Shown: positions 7,394 through 16,052 of the stretch, piece after piece
Layout of the letters: every line of letters begins with the position of its first letter
How positions within the stretch are numbered: the stretch's first letter is position 1
From: CAZPGL01 sp964586175
GTDB lineage: Bacteria; Actinomycetota; Acidimicrobiia; Acidimicrobiales; MedAcidi-G1
Direction of reading: 5' to 3'
Assembly (NCBI GenBank): GCA_964586175.1
Contig: CAZPGL010000025.1
Coordinates: 1-32,039, forward strand
Length of the DNA stretch: 32,039 nt
Notes under the pieces: model-generated
Databases searched by the model: none
The model's input: only the letters and a program-made list of their open reading frames with translations
Told to the model about the DNA's origin: nothing
Program-made: the position numbers and the translations under genes

Positions 7394-8827
7394 TCAGCCG
7401 TCCGCGGCCCGCTGACCCAGGATCTGGTTCACCATTCTGCCATCCGCCTGACCGCGTGTGGCCTTCATGATCTGACCGACGAAGAAACCCGACTTCTTCT
7501 TTCGCTCCTTGTCGTCACCGGCGAGGAAGGCCGCCCAGTCGTCAGGGTGGGCGGCGATGACGTCGTCGACGATGCCCTCCAGTTCGGAGGTGTCCATCGC
7601 CTCGAAGCCGTGGGCCGTCGCGACGTCGGCCGGGTCGCCGCCCGACGCCACAAGGTCGGCCAGCACCGTCTTGGCCTGGGTGGCGGTGAGGTCGCCGTCG
7701 GTCTCCATCGTGACCAGGGCGGCGAACGCGGCAGCGGTCAACGCCCCTGCGCCGTCGGCCAGGTTGTTCTCGACGTGTACCAGCACCCGTGCCGGATCGG
7801 CACCGGCGGCGATGGCGTCGACGGCGAGGTCGTCGAGACCCCGTTCGACGCTGAGCGCGGTGGCGGCCGGCTCGACGCCCGCGGCCTCAGCCAACCGGTG
7901 CCGGCGGCTGGCCGGCAGCGTCGGGAGAGCGGCCCGGATCCCGGCGATCCACTCGTCGGACGGCTCGACGGGCACCAGGTCGGGTTCGGGGAAGTACCGG
8001 TAGTCGAACGCCTCTTCCTTGGACCGCAGCTTGTGGGTGCGGCCCTCATCCTCGTTCCAGTGGCGGGTCTGCTGCTCGACGGCCTGGCCGGAGGTGATGA
8101 GGTCGACCTGCCGGCGGGACTCGTACTCGATGGCCCTGCCCAGCGACCGAAGCGAGTTGATGTTCTTGACCTCGCACCGGGTGCCGAACTCGGCTTGGTC
8201 GACGGGGCGGACCGACACGTTGCAGTCGACCCGCATCGAACCCTCCTCCATCTTGCCGTCGGAGGCCCCGATGGCCACGAGGATGGCCCGTAGCTCGCTG
8301 ACGTAGGCCCGGGCGTCGTCGGCGCCGCGCATGTCGGGGGCGCTCACGATCTCGATGAGGGGCACGCCGGCCCGGTTGTAGTCGACCAGCGAGTAGCCGG
8401 CCTCGTGGATGCGGCCGCCCCCGCCGACATGGGTGGACTTGCCGGTGTCCTCCTCGAGGTGGGCCCGTTCGATGCCGATGGTCCGCCCGTCGGGCAGCTC
8501 GAGTCGGCCCGGACCGTTGATGGGCAGGTCGTACTGGGAGATCTGGTACGCCTTGGGCATGTCGGGGTAGAAGTAGTTCTTGCGGGCGAACACCGACGGC
8601 TGGATGACGCAGTCGAGGGCCAGCCCGACCCGGATGGCCAGTTCGACGGCGTGCTCGTTGAGCACCGGCAGCGAGCCGGGCAGGCCCAGCGACACCGGGT
8701 CGACGTTGGTGTTGGGTTCGCCGCCGAACTCGTTGCGGGCCGAGGAGAACAACTTGGTGGCCGTGGCCAGCTCAGCGTGCACCTCGAGCCCGATGACGAC
8801 CTCCCAGCCGTCAAGCTCTCCACTCAT
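7394..8827 (-). CDS. gatB: Asp-tRNA(Asn)/Glu-tRNA(Gln) amidotransferase subunit B
   Basis: Binds the misacylated tRNA and carries the kinase site of the GatCAB amidotransferase, which converts Glu-tRNA(Gln) and/or Asp-tRNA(Asn) to the amidated forms. It has 477 residues, normal length. Signatures are WEVVIGLEVHAEL near the start, FARKNYFYPDMPKAYQISQ, DYNRAGVPLIEIVS, MRVDCNVS and EVKNINSLR. The C-terminal YqeY-like tail ends FFVGQIMKATRGQAD. The ATG at 8825-8827 overlaps the gatA stop (ATGA), showing translational coupling. A reading frame open further upstream runs through gatA and is not used. Confidence 0.96.
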   Translation of the reverse strand: MSGELDGWEVVIGLEVHAELATATKLFSSARNEFGGEPNTNVDPVSLGLPGSLPVLNEHAVELAIRVGLALDCVIQPSVFARKNYFYPDMPKAYQISQYDLPINGPGRLELPDGRTIGIERAHLEEDTGKSTHVGGGGRIHEAGYSLVDYNRAGVPLIEIVSAPDMRGADDARAYVSELRAILVAIGASDGKMEEGSMRVDCNVSVRPVDQAEFGTRCEVKNINSLRSLGRAIEYESRRQVDLITSGQAVEQQTRHWNEDEGRTHKLRSKEEAFDYRYFPEPDLVPVEPSDEWIAGIRAALPTLPASRRHRLAEAAGVEPAATALSVERGLDDLAVDAIAAGADPARVLVHVENNLADGAGALTAAAFAALVTMETDGDLTATQAKTVLADLVASGGDPADVATAHGFEAMDTSELEGIVDDVIAAHPDDWAAFLAGDDKERKKKSGFFVGQIMKATRGQADGRMVNQILGQRAADG

Positions 8828-10248
8828 CGGGCCGCCTCCAGCGCCGCGGCGGCCCGCAGCATGGTGGGCTCGCCCATGGCCGGGGCCAACAGCTGGACTC
8901 CGACGGGCATGCCGTCGTCGCCCACGCCGAAGGGCACCGACACCGCCGGGTGGCCGGCCAGGTTCGACGGGATGGTGCACACGTCGTTGAGGTACATGAG
9001 CATCGGGTCGTCGGTCTTGGCGCCGATCGGGAACGCCGTGGTCGGTGCGGTCGGGGTGAGCAGCAGGTCGAACCGCTCGTAGGCCCGAGCGAAGTCTCGG
9101 ACGATGAGCGTGCGCACCTTCTGGGACTTGCCGTAGTAGGCGTCGTAGTAGCCAGCCGACAGGGCGTAGGTACCGAGCATGATGCGGCGCTTGACCTCGT
9201 CGCCGAAGCCGGCGGTGCGGGTGGCGGTCATCATCTCGGCGGCGCTGGCTCCGTCGACCCGGGGGCCGTACCGGACGCCGTCGTAGCGGGCCAGGTTGGA
9301 TGACGCCTCGGCGGGGGCGATCACGTAGTAGGCCGACAGCCCGAAAACCGTCGACGGCACCGAGGTGGTCTCGACGGTGGCGCCCGCGACCCGCAGAGCG
9401 TCGGCTGCCACGGCGACCCGGGCCTGCACGTCGGAGGCGATGCCCTCGAGGCCGGAACCGGACAGTTCCTCGATGATGCCGATGCGGAGGCCATCGACAC
9501 CGCGGTCGAGCTGGCCGAGAAGGTCGGGAGCCGGCTGGCGGATCGACGTGGAGTCGAGCGGGTCGTGGCCGCCGATGGCTTCGAGCAGCAGGGCGGCGTC
9601 GGCCACGTCGGCGGCGAACGGCCCGATCTGGTCGAGGCTGGACGCGAAGGCCACGAGGCCGTAGCGGGACACCAACCCGTAGGTGGGCTTGACGCCGACC
9701 ACGCCGCACAGGGCGGCCGGCTGGCGGATCGACCCGCCGGTGTCGCTGCCCAGGGCCAGCGGAGCGAAGCCGGCGGCCACTGCGGCGGCCGAACCGCCCG
9801 ACGAGCCGCCGGGAACCCGGCTGGTGTCGAGCGGGTTGCGGGTGACGCCGAACGCCGAGTTCTCCGTCGAGCTGCCCATGGCGAACTCGTCCAGGTTGGT
9901 CTTGCCGATCACGACCGCACCTGCCGCGGCGAGGCGCTCGACGACGGTTGCGTCGTACGGCGGCCGCCAGCCGTCGAGGATGCGCGACGAACAGGTGGTG
10001 GGGACGCCGCGGGTGCACATGTTGTCCTTGACGGCGACCGGCACGCCGGCCAGCGGTCCGGGGTCGTCTCCGGCCGCCACCCGGGCATCGATGGTGTCAG
10101 CGGCGGCCCGGGCCTCGTCGGCCAGCACCAGGTTGAAGGCGTGGATCTCGTCCTCGCCGGACTCGATGGCCGCCAGGTGCTCGTCGACGACCGATCGGGC
10201 CGTGCGGGTCCCGGCGCGAACGGCGGCTGCCGTGTCGACGGCGCTCAC
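8824..10248 (-). CDS. gatA: Asp-tRNA(Asn)/Glu-tRNA(Gln) amidotransferase subunit A
   Basis: Glutaminase subunit of GatCAB. It releases ammonia from glutamine and channels it to GatB. It has 474 residues. The amidase-signature catalytic triad is intact: Lys74 in VAVKDNM, the cis-serine Ser149 in GGSSGGSAAAVAAG, and nucleophile Ser173 in GSDTGGSIRQPA. The spacing between the three is that of the known GatA Lys-Ser-Ser triad. The start is GTG at 10246-10248, overlapping the gatC stop (GTGA) and preceded by GGGGAGGC. Intactness of gatCAB implies the organism uses indirect Gln- and/or Asn-tRNA synthesis. Confidence 0.97.
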   Translation of the reverse strand: MSAVDTAAAVRAGTRTARSVVDEHLAAIESGEDEIHAFNLVLADEARAAADTIDARVAAGDDPGPLAGVPVAVKDNMCTRGVPTTCSSRILDGWRPPYDATVVERLAAAGAVVIGKTNLDEFAMGSSTENSAFGVTRNPLDTSRVPGGSSGGSAAAVAAGFAPLALGSDTGGSIRQPAALCGVVGVKPTYGLVSRYGLVAFASSLDQIGPFAADVADAALLLEAIGGHDPLDSTSIRQPAPDLLGQLDRGVDGLRIGIIEELSGSGLEGIASDVQARVAVAADALRVAGATVETTSVPSTVFGLSAYYVIAPAEASSNLARYDGVRYGPRVDGASAAEMMTATRTAGFGDEVKRRIMLGTYALSAGYYDAYYGKSQKVRTLIVRDFARAYERFDLLLTPTAPTTAFPIGAKTDDPMLMYLNDVCTIPSNLAGHPAVSVPFGVGDDGMPVGVQLLAPAMGEPTMLRAAAALEAAR

Positions 10249-10547
10249 GGGGCCTCCCCGAGCACCGGCGGCACCCGGAACTGGTCGGCCTCGACCACCG
10301 GGGCGGCGGCCAGCACCTCGTCGCGGTCGATACGGTCGCCGGGCTCGTCGGAGCGGAACACGTTGACGAGGGGCAGCGGATGGGCGGTGGGAGGCACATC
10401 GTCGAGATCGAGGGCGTCGAGGTCGGCGGCGTGGTCCAGCACGTCGGCCAGTTGACCGGTGAAGGCGTCGAGTTCAGTGTCGCTGAGGGTGAGCCGGGCC
10501 AGGTCGGCCACGTGGGCCACGTCGTCCCGGGAGATCCGCTCGGTCAT
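10245..10547 (-). CDS. gatC: Asp-tRNA(Asn)/Glu-tRNA(Gln) amidotransferase subunit C
   Basis: A 100-residue subunit that wraps around GatA and stabilises the GatA-GatB interface. MTERISRDDVAHVADLARL is the conserved N-terminal helix of the family. The middle PPTAHPLPLVNVFRSDEP and the end VPPVLGE are also characteristic. The ATG is at 10545-10547. TACCCT lies 8 bases upstream (10556-10561) with no Shine-Dalgarno, so the operon mRNA is probably nearly leaderless. It is the first gene of gatC-gatA-gatB-aldolase. The pknB-like gene upstream on the same strand ends 58 bases before it. Confidence 0.95.
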   Translation of the reverse strand: MTERISRDDVAHVADLARLTLSDTELDAFTGQLADVLDHAADLDALDLDDVPPTAHPLPLVNVFRSDEPGDRIDRDEVLAAAPVVEADQFRVPPVLGEAP

Positions 10548-10561
10548 GGAGTCAGAGGGTA
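10548..10561 (-). promoter_or_regulatory. -10 element of the gatCAB operon
   Basis: On the minus strand TACCCT (10556-10561) stands 8 bases before the gatC ATG, and no Shine-Dalgarno is present. The -35 region is weak (GTGGGC at 17-base spacing). Confidence 0.5.
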
Positions 10562-10605
10562 GAGCCACACCGCCGACGGCCCACCGTGCGACGCCACGAG
10601 CCGGG

Positions 10606-12471
10606 TCAGTCCAGGATGAGTTCGATGGTGTCGGTCGGGACGGCCATCTCGTCGGCCAGCGGAACCTGGCCGATGACGATGCCGGCGATCGGCCCGTCGA
10701 CGGCCACCACCCGGAAGCCGGCGGCCTGCAGGCGGGCCTCGGCGGCATCCAGGCCGAGCCCGATCACGTCGGGCACCGGGCGGGGCATCGGGCCGCTCGA
10801 CACGGTGACGGTGACGGTTCCACCGACGATCACCTCGCTTCCGGCATCCGGGTCGACCTCCACCACCTGACCGGCGGCCACCGCCTCACTGTGCTCCTCG
10901 ACCACCTCGACGACGAGCCCCATGGCGGCCAGGGCCTCTTCGACCTCGGTGGCGTCGGCATCGACGAGGCCGTCGGGGATGATCCGGGGAGCGGGTCCCG
11001 ACGACACCACCAGATCGACGGCCTCGCCACGGGGCAGGTCGCCGGCCAGAGCCGCCACCTGCAGCACCAACCCGGCCTCAACATCCTCGTCCGCCATCTC
11101 GCTGACGTGCCCGACCTCGAGCCCGGCGTCCTCCAGAAGCCTGGTTGCTTCGGGCAGGCTCAGCCCGACCAGCCCGACCGGCACCTCGACGCGGGATGGA
11201 CCGAGCGACACGGTGAGCACCACCTCGCCGCCCGTCTCGAACGCGGTGCCGGCGGGCGGGTCGGTGGACAGCACCTGGCCTTCGGCGGTGCCGTCCCGGC
11301 GCTCGAACCGCTGTTCGACCGTCCACCCGAGGTCGGTGAGGCGCAGCTCGGCCTCTTCGGCACTCCGCCCTGACAGCGAAGGCACGATGCTGGTTTCGGT
11401 GCGGGTCTGCATCCACAGCCATGTGCCGCCGATCGACGCCGCGACCAGAAGAGCGCCGGCGAGGACGATCGCCGGCCAGCGGCGTTTGGGGCCGACCTGG
11501 CGCACCGGGCGCGGCGGGGCCGGTGGGGCGACGGTCGGGGCAACCATGGTGGCTTCGCCGGCCAGCGGTGCGGCGCCCACCTCGCCGGGCCCGACAAGGA
11601 CCAGCGGTTCGGGGCGAGGCATGGCGGGTGCCGTGTCGAGCAGCAGGCGCTTGAGCTCGGCGGCGTCGGGCCGGTCGGCCGGGTCGGCGGCACCGGCCCG
11701 CTCGACGACCCGGGCGAGGGGTCCGAGGGCCGCCGGCACCGGCACCGATCGGCCGTCGCGGGCCCGCAGGGTGCCGATGAGGGTGTCTTCGATGAACGGC
11801 AGGTGGCCGGTGACCGATTCGACGAGCACCAGGGCCATGGCGTACACGTCGGCCCGTCCGTCGAGCGACATGCCCCGGGCCTGTTCAGGCGACGCGTACC
11901 GCACGGTGCCGACGATGCCCTCGGCGAAGATCTCGGTGCGGGACGCTTCGGCCAGGGCCCGGGCCAGGCCGAAGTCGCCGATTCGCAGACGGCGGTCTTC
12001 GCCGAACAGCAGGTTGGCCGGTTTGACGTCTCGGTGGACGAGTCCCTGGCCGTGGGCGTGTTCGAGGGCCCGGCAGGCTTCGAGACCCACCATCAGGGCC
12101 TGTGACGGGCTGAGGGTGTGGCCCGAGGAGAGCAGGCTGCGGAGGCTGCCGCCGCCCAGATACTCGGTGACGAGGTAGGCGGACCCGTCGATGCCCCAGT
12201 CGTAGACGGCGAGGACGTGGGGGTGGCTGAGCGACGCCACCGTGCGGGCTTCGGCCCGGAACCGCTCGACGAACACGTCATCGGTGGCGAGGGAGGGGTG
12301 GAGGACCTTGACGGCGACCCTCCGTTGGAGGGTGAGGTCGTCGGCGGCGTACACGGTGCCCGAGGCGCCGCTGCCGACGGCCTGGCGCAGCAGGTACCGG
12401 TCGGCCAACACGCGGCCGGCGGCGTCGGGCACCGCTGCTGGGCCCGACCAGGCCTGGGTGGGGTCGTTCAC
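10606..12471 (-). CDS. Transmembrane Ser/Thr protein kinase with four PASTA repeats
   Basis: A 621-residue PknB/StkP-type receptor kinase. The cytoplasmic kinase domain (about 26-280) has the glycine loop GSGASGTVY, Lys55 in VAVKV, the catalytic HRDVKPAN (Asp149), DFG (166-168) and SPEQ in the activation segment. A Pro/Ala-rich linker leads to one membrane helix (about 331-353, WPAIVLAGALLVAASIGGTW). Four extracellular PASTA-like repeats follow, ending in SLGPS, SSGPA, SSGPM and the C-terminus. PASTA domains bind peptidoglycan fragments, so a cell-wall sensing role is likely. The GTG at 12469-12471 was chosen because it is preceded by TAGCGT and because any earlier start would cross the divergent neighbour. 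No rodA or penicillin-binding gene is adjacent, unlike the usual pknB locus. Confidence 0.93.
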   Translation of the reverse strand: MNDPTQAWSGPAAVPDAAGRVLADRYLLRQAVGSGASGTVYAADDLTLQRRVAVKVLHPSLATDDVFVERFRAEARTVASLSHPHVLAVYDWGIDGSAYLVTEYLGGGSLRSLLSSGHTLSPSQALMVGLEACRALEHAHGQGLVHRDVKPANLLFGEDRRLRIGDFGLARALAEASRTEIFAEGIVGTVRYASPEQARGMSLDGRADVYAMALVLVESVTGHLPFIEDTLIGTLRARDGRSVPVPAALGPLARVVERAGAADPADRPDAAELKRLLLDTAPAMPRPEPLVLVGPGEVGAAPLAGEATMVAPTVAPPAPPRPVRQVGPKRRWPAIVLAGALLVAASIGGTWLWMQTRTETSIVPSLSGRSAEEAELRLTDLGWTVEQRFERRDGTAEGQVLSTDPPAGTAFETGGEVVLTVSLGPSRVEVPVGLVGLSLPEATRLLEDAGLEVGHVSEMADEDVEAGLVLQVAALAGDLPRGEAVDLVVSSGPAPRIIPDGLVDADATEVEEALAAMGLVVEVVEEHSEAVAAGQVVEVDPDAGSEVIVGGTVTVTVSSGPMPRPVPDVIGLGLDAAEARLQAAGFRVVAVDGPIAGIVIGQVPLADEMAVPTDTIELILD

Positions 12472-12516
12472 GGGGGGCCACGCTACTGCCCCCGGCGCCT
12501 CGCTAGCCTCGCCCCC
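12472..12516. promoter_or_regulatory. Back-to-back leaderless promoters (kinase and 12517 gene)
   Basis: Minus strand: TAGCGT (12480-12485) is 8 bases before the kinase GTG. Plus strand: TAGCCT (12504-12509) is 7 bases before the GTG at 12517. Only 45 bases separate the two start codons, so the two promoters must share or interleave their upstream sequences. Confidence 0.6.
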
Positions 12517-12930
12517 GTGAACCGACGCAATGCCCTCGTCATCAGCGTGCTGCTGGCCCTCGGTGCGGGCGTGATGATGGCCGCGGTGTTGACCGGCGAC
12601 GGCGACGGCAGTGACGTCAGCGTCGACTCGAACCCGGCGGTCGTCGAGTTGTTGCCGCCCCGGGGCGACACCATCCTTCCGCAGGGCAACGTGGGCATCA
12701 TCCTGGCCGCCGGCTGGATGGGCGAGTTGGTGCACATCGACGGCACGGTCATCCCGCTCGACCAGCAGCGCATCGAGCCGGCACTCAACTCGGTGATCTT
12801 CCGGCCCGACGACGGCCTGGTGCTGGACCGGCTACCTCCCCAGCAGGTGTGCACCCGGGCCCGCTACTGGCCGGTCCGCAACCCCGACCGGATCGAGATC
12901 TTCGACTGGTGCTTCCGGGTCGACGGCTGA
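12517..12930 (+). CDS. Small membrane-anchored or secreted protein of unknown function
   Basis: A 137-residue protein I do not recognise. An N-terminal arginine pair is followed by a hydrophobic stretch (about residues 5-25, ALVISVLLALGAGVMMAAVL), a signal peptide or uncleaved anchor. The remaining ~105 residues look extracytoplasmic and beta-rich, with the motif LLPPRGDTILPQGNVGI. Two cysteines, in VCTRARYW and DWCFRV, could form a disulfide. The GTG at 12517-12519 is 7 bases after TAGCCT, so leaderless translation is likely. It is divergent from the PASTA kinase with a 45-base shared region, which suggests co-regulation and possibly a cell-envelope role. Function is unknown. Confidence 0.75.
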   Translation: MNRRNALVISVLLALGAGVMMAAVLTGDGDGSDVSVDSNPAVVELLPPRGDTILPQGNVGIILAAGWMGELVHIDGTVIPLDQQRIEPALNSVIFRPDDGLVLDRLPPQQVCTRARYWPVRNPDRIEIFDWCFRVDG

Positions 12931-12950
12931 CCTGGCTCTCACCGGCACTG

Positions 12951-13046
12951 AACCTGCAGCGTGGGGACAGGCCCCTTCCTGCAGGTTTCGGAGGATCGGC
13001 GAGGCGTCGAACCTGCAGGAAGGGGCCTGTCCCCACGCTGCAGGTT
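12951..13046. repeat. Perfect 37-bp inverted repeat (twin-hairpin element)
   Basis: The arm 12951-12987 and its exact reverse complement 13010-13046 flank a 22-base spacer. Each arm is itself a smaller hairpin: AACCTGCAG at one end pairs with CTGCAGGTT at the other, around a GGGG-ACAGG-CCCC core. The core 15-mer AAGGGGCCTGTCCCC also occurs at 3453-3467. It lies between the convergent ends of the 12517 gene and ligA, so it could terminate both. Its nested structure resembles REP/BIME-type repeats. No transposase is in the window. Confidence 0.9.
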
Positions 13047-13050
13047 GCCG

Positions 13051-15108
13051 CTACCCAGGGAGTTCGCCGGTGGCCAGGAGGTGGTCGAACGCCGCCTCGT
13101 CGAGAACCGGCACACCCAGCGACTCGGCCTTGGTGAGCTTCGAGCCCCCGCCCTCGCCGACCACCAGGGCCGTTGTGCGTCCCGACACGCTGCCCGGCGA
13201 CGTGCCGCCCCGGGCCACGATGGCCGCCTTGGCGTCGTCGCGGCCGTAGCCGGCCAGGGTGCCGGTGACGACGACACTCATGCCGGCCAGCACCGGGGGC
13301 ACGTCGTCGGCCGGGTCGGTTCGGGCGGCCTCCAGGTTGACGCCGGCGGCCCGAAGGCGTTCGAGCAGCGCCCGGTTGGCTTCGGCGGCCAGCCAGTCGT
13401 GGACGGCGGCGGCGATGACCGGACCCAGGCCTTCGACGGCCTCGAGGTCCTCGACCGACGCGGCAAGCAGGGCGTCGAGGTCGCCGAAGGCCCCGGCCAC
13501 CAGGTCAGCGACCGTGGTGCCGACATGTGGGATGCGCAGCCCGAATAGCAGCCGGCCCAGCGGGCGCCCCCGGGCCGTGTCGATGGCGGCCCGCAGGTTG
13601 GCCACCGACACCTCGCCGAACCCGTCGAAGCCGGCGATCCGGTCGAAGTCCAGGGTGAAGACATCGGCCACGTCGCCGAGCAGGCCCTCGGTGACGAACA
13701 GGTCGACCCGCTGCTCGCCGAACCCCTCGATGTCCATGGCCCCCCGGGAGGCGAAGTGGGCGATGCGCCCCCGTACCTGCGCCGGGCAGTCGTGGTTGGG
13801 GCAGAAGGTGGCCGCCTCGCCCTCCGGCCGATCGAGCGGGGTGGCGCATTCGGGGCAGTCGCTGGGGAACACCCACGGGGGCCGGCCGCCGGGCCGGTCG
13901 GCCAGCACGGGCCGCAGCACCTCGGGGATGACGTCGCCGGCCTTGCGGACCACGACGGTGTCGCCGGGCCGCACGTCCTTGGCCGCCACCTGGTCGGCGT
14001 TGTGGAGCGTCGCCGCGGTGACCGTCGAGCCGCCGACGAACACCGGCTCGAGGCGGGCGAACGGCGTGGCCTGGCCGCCGGGCCCGATCGACACCTCGAT
14101 GTCGAGCAGGGTGGTCGTGCGCTCCTCGGGGGGCAGCTTGTAGGCGATGGCCCAGCGGGGTGCCCGCGCCGTGGCCCCCAGTTCGGCCTGGACCCGCAGG
14201 TCGTCGACCTTGACGACCACCCCGTCGATCTCGTAGTCGAGGTCGTGGCGCCCGGCCTCGACGGCCCCGACGTGGGCCACCACGTCAGCGAAGTCGTCGA
14301 ACCGCACCGCCCGGTCGTTGACCGGCAGGCCCAACTCGCCCAGCCAGCGCAAGGTGTCGAGGTGCGAGGTCGGCTCGGGGCCGCCCACCACCTCGCCGAC
14401 CTGGTAGGCCCACAGGGCCAGGTCGCGGGTGCCGGTGACCGCCGGGTCCTTCTGGCGCAGCGACCCGGCCGCCGTGTTCCGGGGGTTCACGTAGGTCTTC
14501 CCGCCGGCCGCCTCCTGGGCGGCGTTGAGGGCGGCGAAGGCGGTCAGGCCCAGATACACCTCGCCTCGCACCTCCAGCACCGACGGGGCACCGGCCCCCA
14601 GCCGGTGGGGCACGCCGGCGATGGTGCGCACGTTGGCCGTGACGTCCTCGCCGACCCGGCCGTCGCCGCGGGTTGCCGCCTGGACCAACTGGCCGTCCTC
14701 GTAGCGGATCGACACGGCCAGGCCGTCGAACTTGAGCTCGCACACCCACGCCGGCTCCGGGGCGTCGTCGCCCAGCCGGCGCCGGACCCGCTCGGCCCAG
14801 GCATGCAGCTCGTCGAGGTCGAAGGCGTTGTCCAGCGACATCATCCGCACCCGGTGCTCGACCTCGGCGAACGTGGTCACCGGGGCACCGCCGACACGCT
14901 GGGTGGGGGAATCCGGCGTGACCAGGTCGGGGTGGGCCGCCTCCAGCGCCCGCAGTTCGGCCAACAGGGCGTCGTAGTCGGCGTCGGGGATCTCAGGGGT
15001 GTCGAGGGTGTGGTACGCCTCGTCATGGTGGGCGATTCGGGCCCGCAGGTCGTCGATGCGGGCCTGGGCTCGTTGGCGGGTCTGCCGGGCCTGCGGGGTC
15101 TCGTCCAC
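13051..15108 (-). CDS. ligA: NAD-dependent DNA ligase
   Basis: Seals nicks in replication and repair using NAD+. It has 685 residues with the full domain order: an N-terminal Ia domain, then the adenylation domain with catalytic Lys126 in CELKFDGLA. Next come the OB fold and a four-cysteine zinc finger (Cys418, 421, 436, 441; CPEC and CPNHDC). Helix-hairpin-helix repeats (AMDIEGFGEQRVD onward) and a C-terminal BRCT domain (about 605-685; VVVTGTLAGYGRDDAK) complete it. The start is GTG at 15106-15108 with TAGAAT 6 bases upstream and no Shine-Dalgarno, so probably leaderless. It ends beside the 37-bp inverted repeat and is divergent from a membrane-protein gene. Confidence 0.97.
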   Translation of the reverse strand: MDETPQARQTRQRAQARIDDLRARIAHHDEAYHTLDTPEIPDADYDALLAELRALEAAHPDLVTPDSPTQRVGGAPVTTFAEVEHRVRMMSLDNAFDLDELHAWAERVRRRLGDDAPEPAWVCELKFDGLAVSIRYEDGQLVQAATRGDGRVGEDVTANVRTIAGVPHRLGAGAPSVLEVRGEVYLGLTAFAALNAAQEAAGGKTYVNPRNTAAGSLRQKDPAVTGTRDLALWAYQVGEVVGGPEPTSHLDTLRWLGELGLPVNDRAVRFDDFADVVAHVGAVEAGRHDLDYEIDGVVVKVDDLRVQAELGATARAPRWAIAYKLPPEERTTTLLDIEVSIGPGGQATPFARLEPVFVGGSTVTAATLHNADQVAAKDVRPGDTVVVRKAGDVIPEVLRPVLADRPGGRPPWVFPSDCPECATPLDRPEGEAATFCPNHDCPAQVRGRIAHFASRGAMDIEGFGEQRVDLFVTEGLLGDVADVFTLDFDRIAGFDGFGEVSVANLRAAIDTARGRPLGRLLFGLRIPHVGTTVADLVAGAFGDLDALLAASVEDLEAVEGLGPVIAAAVHDWLAAEANRALLERLRAAGVNLEAARTDPADDVPPVLAGMSVVVTGTLAGYGRDDAKAAIVARGGTSPGSVSGRTTALVVGEGGGSKLTKAESLGVPVLDEAAFDHLLATGELPG

Positions 15109-15173
15109 CCGTCGATTCTACCGGGGGTCGCCGACCCGCCCAGAACAGACCGGCCAGCCTCTAGCGTGACGCC
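15109..15173. promoter_or_regulatory. Divergent leaderless promoters of ligA and the 15174 gene
   Basis: Minus strand: TAGAAT (15115-15120) is 6 bases before the ligA GTG. Plus strand: TAGCGT (15162-15167) is 6 bases before the GTG at 15174. Both are near-ideal TANNNT hexamers at leaderless spacing. Confidence 0.65.
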
Positions 15174-16052
15174 GTGACCGAACCGGGACGCCGATCCGAA
15201 CGCCTCGCCGTGTGGGCCCTGCGGGCCGGTTGGCTGACGGTGCCGCTGACCGTCGGCCCGCTGATCGCCGACGGGCTGGACGGTGCCGACCCGACCTCCC
15301 GGTCGTGGGCGTCGGTGTGGCTGTGGGCGCTGTGGGGGGTCGGGCTGTGCGCCACCCTGATCCTCCGCCCGGTCGCCCTCACCGTGGTGCGGGCGGGCGG
15401 ATCCGGCCTGGTCGCCGCGGCCTTCCTGTCGCTGGCCACCGCCGACGGATCGTGGGGTCCGTCGGCCGTGCTGTCTCTGGTCGTGGCCATGGTCGGTGCC
15501 CTCCCGGCGGTCGGGGGTGCGTTCGTCGACGGTGCCTCGTACGGCGACGAACGGCGCTTCCTCCTCCGCTGGCCGCCGGTGGCGCTGGTGTTGGGGCTGG
15601 TGCTCGACGGGTCGGCCGCCGCCGCGCTGATCGGCGGTCCACTGTTGTTGGCTCACGGTCGCACCGGGCCGGGCGTCGTGGTGTGCCTGGCCGCTGCCGT
15701 CCTGGTGCCCATCGACCTTCGGGCCGAGCACCAGATGCACCGCCGTTGGCTGGTGTTGGTGCCGGCCGGCCTGGTCGTCCACGACCACCTGGCCCTGGCT
15801 GAGCCCACGCTGTTCCAGAAGTCCGGTCTGTCCCGGGTCGGCCCGGCGCCGGCCGACACCGCGGCCCTCGACCTCACCCAGGGTGCTCACGGCCTTGCCG
15901 TCGAGATCGGCTGCGCCCTGCCCCACGACGTGTATCCGACGGTCCGGGGCGGAGCGGTAGAGGCCACCCCGGTCGACGCCCTGCTCGTCTCCCCGATCCG
16001 CCCCGACGTGGTGCTGGCCGAAGCGCAGCGCCGAGGCCTGCCAGCCGGCTAG
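15174..16052 (+). CDS. Polytopic membrane protein of unknown function
   Basis: A 292-residue protein I do not recognise. About six hydrophobic segments fill residues ~17-190, for example WLWALWGVGLCATLIL and LSLVVAMVGALPAVGGAF. A ~100-residue hydrophilic C-terminal region (from about LRAEHQMHRRW) follows, containing LDLTQGAHGLAVEIGCALPH. The tail could be a soluble PH-like or ligand domain, but this is a guess. The GTG at 15174-15176 is 6 bases after TAGCGT. It is divergent from ligA and overlaps the convergent mnmA by 4 bases at the shared CTAG. Neither neighbour gives a clear functional hint. Confidence 0.75.
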   Translation: MTEPGRRSERLAVWALRAGWLTVPLTVGPLIADGLDGADPTSRSWASVWLWALWGVGLCATLILRPVALTVVRAGGSGLVAAAFLSLATADGSWGPSAVLSLVVAMVGALPAVGGAFVDGASYGDERRFLLRWPPVALVLGLVLDGSAAAALIGGPLLLAHGRTGPGVVVCLAAAVLVPIDLRAEHQMHRRWLVLVPAGLVVHDHLALAEPTLFQKSGLSRVGPAPADTAALDLTQGAHGLAVEIGCALPHDVYPTVRGGAVEATPVDALLVSPIRPDVVLAEAQRRGLPAG

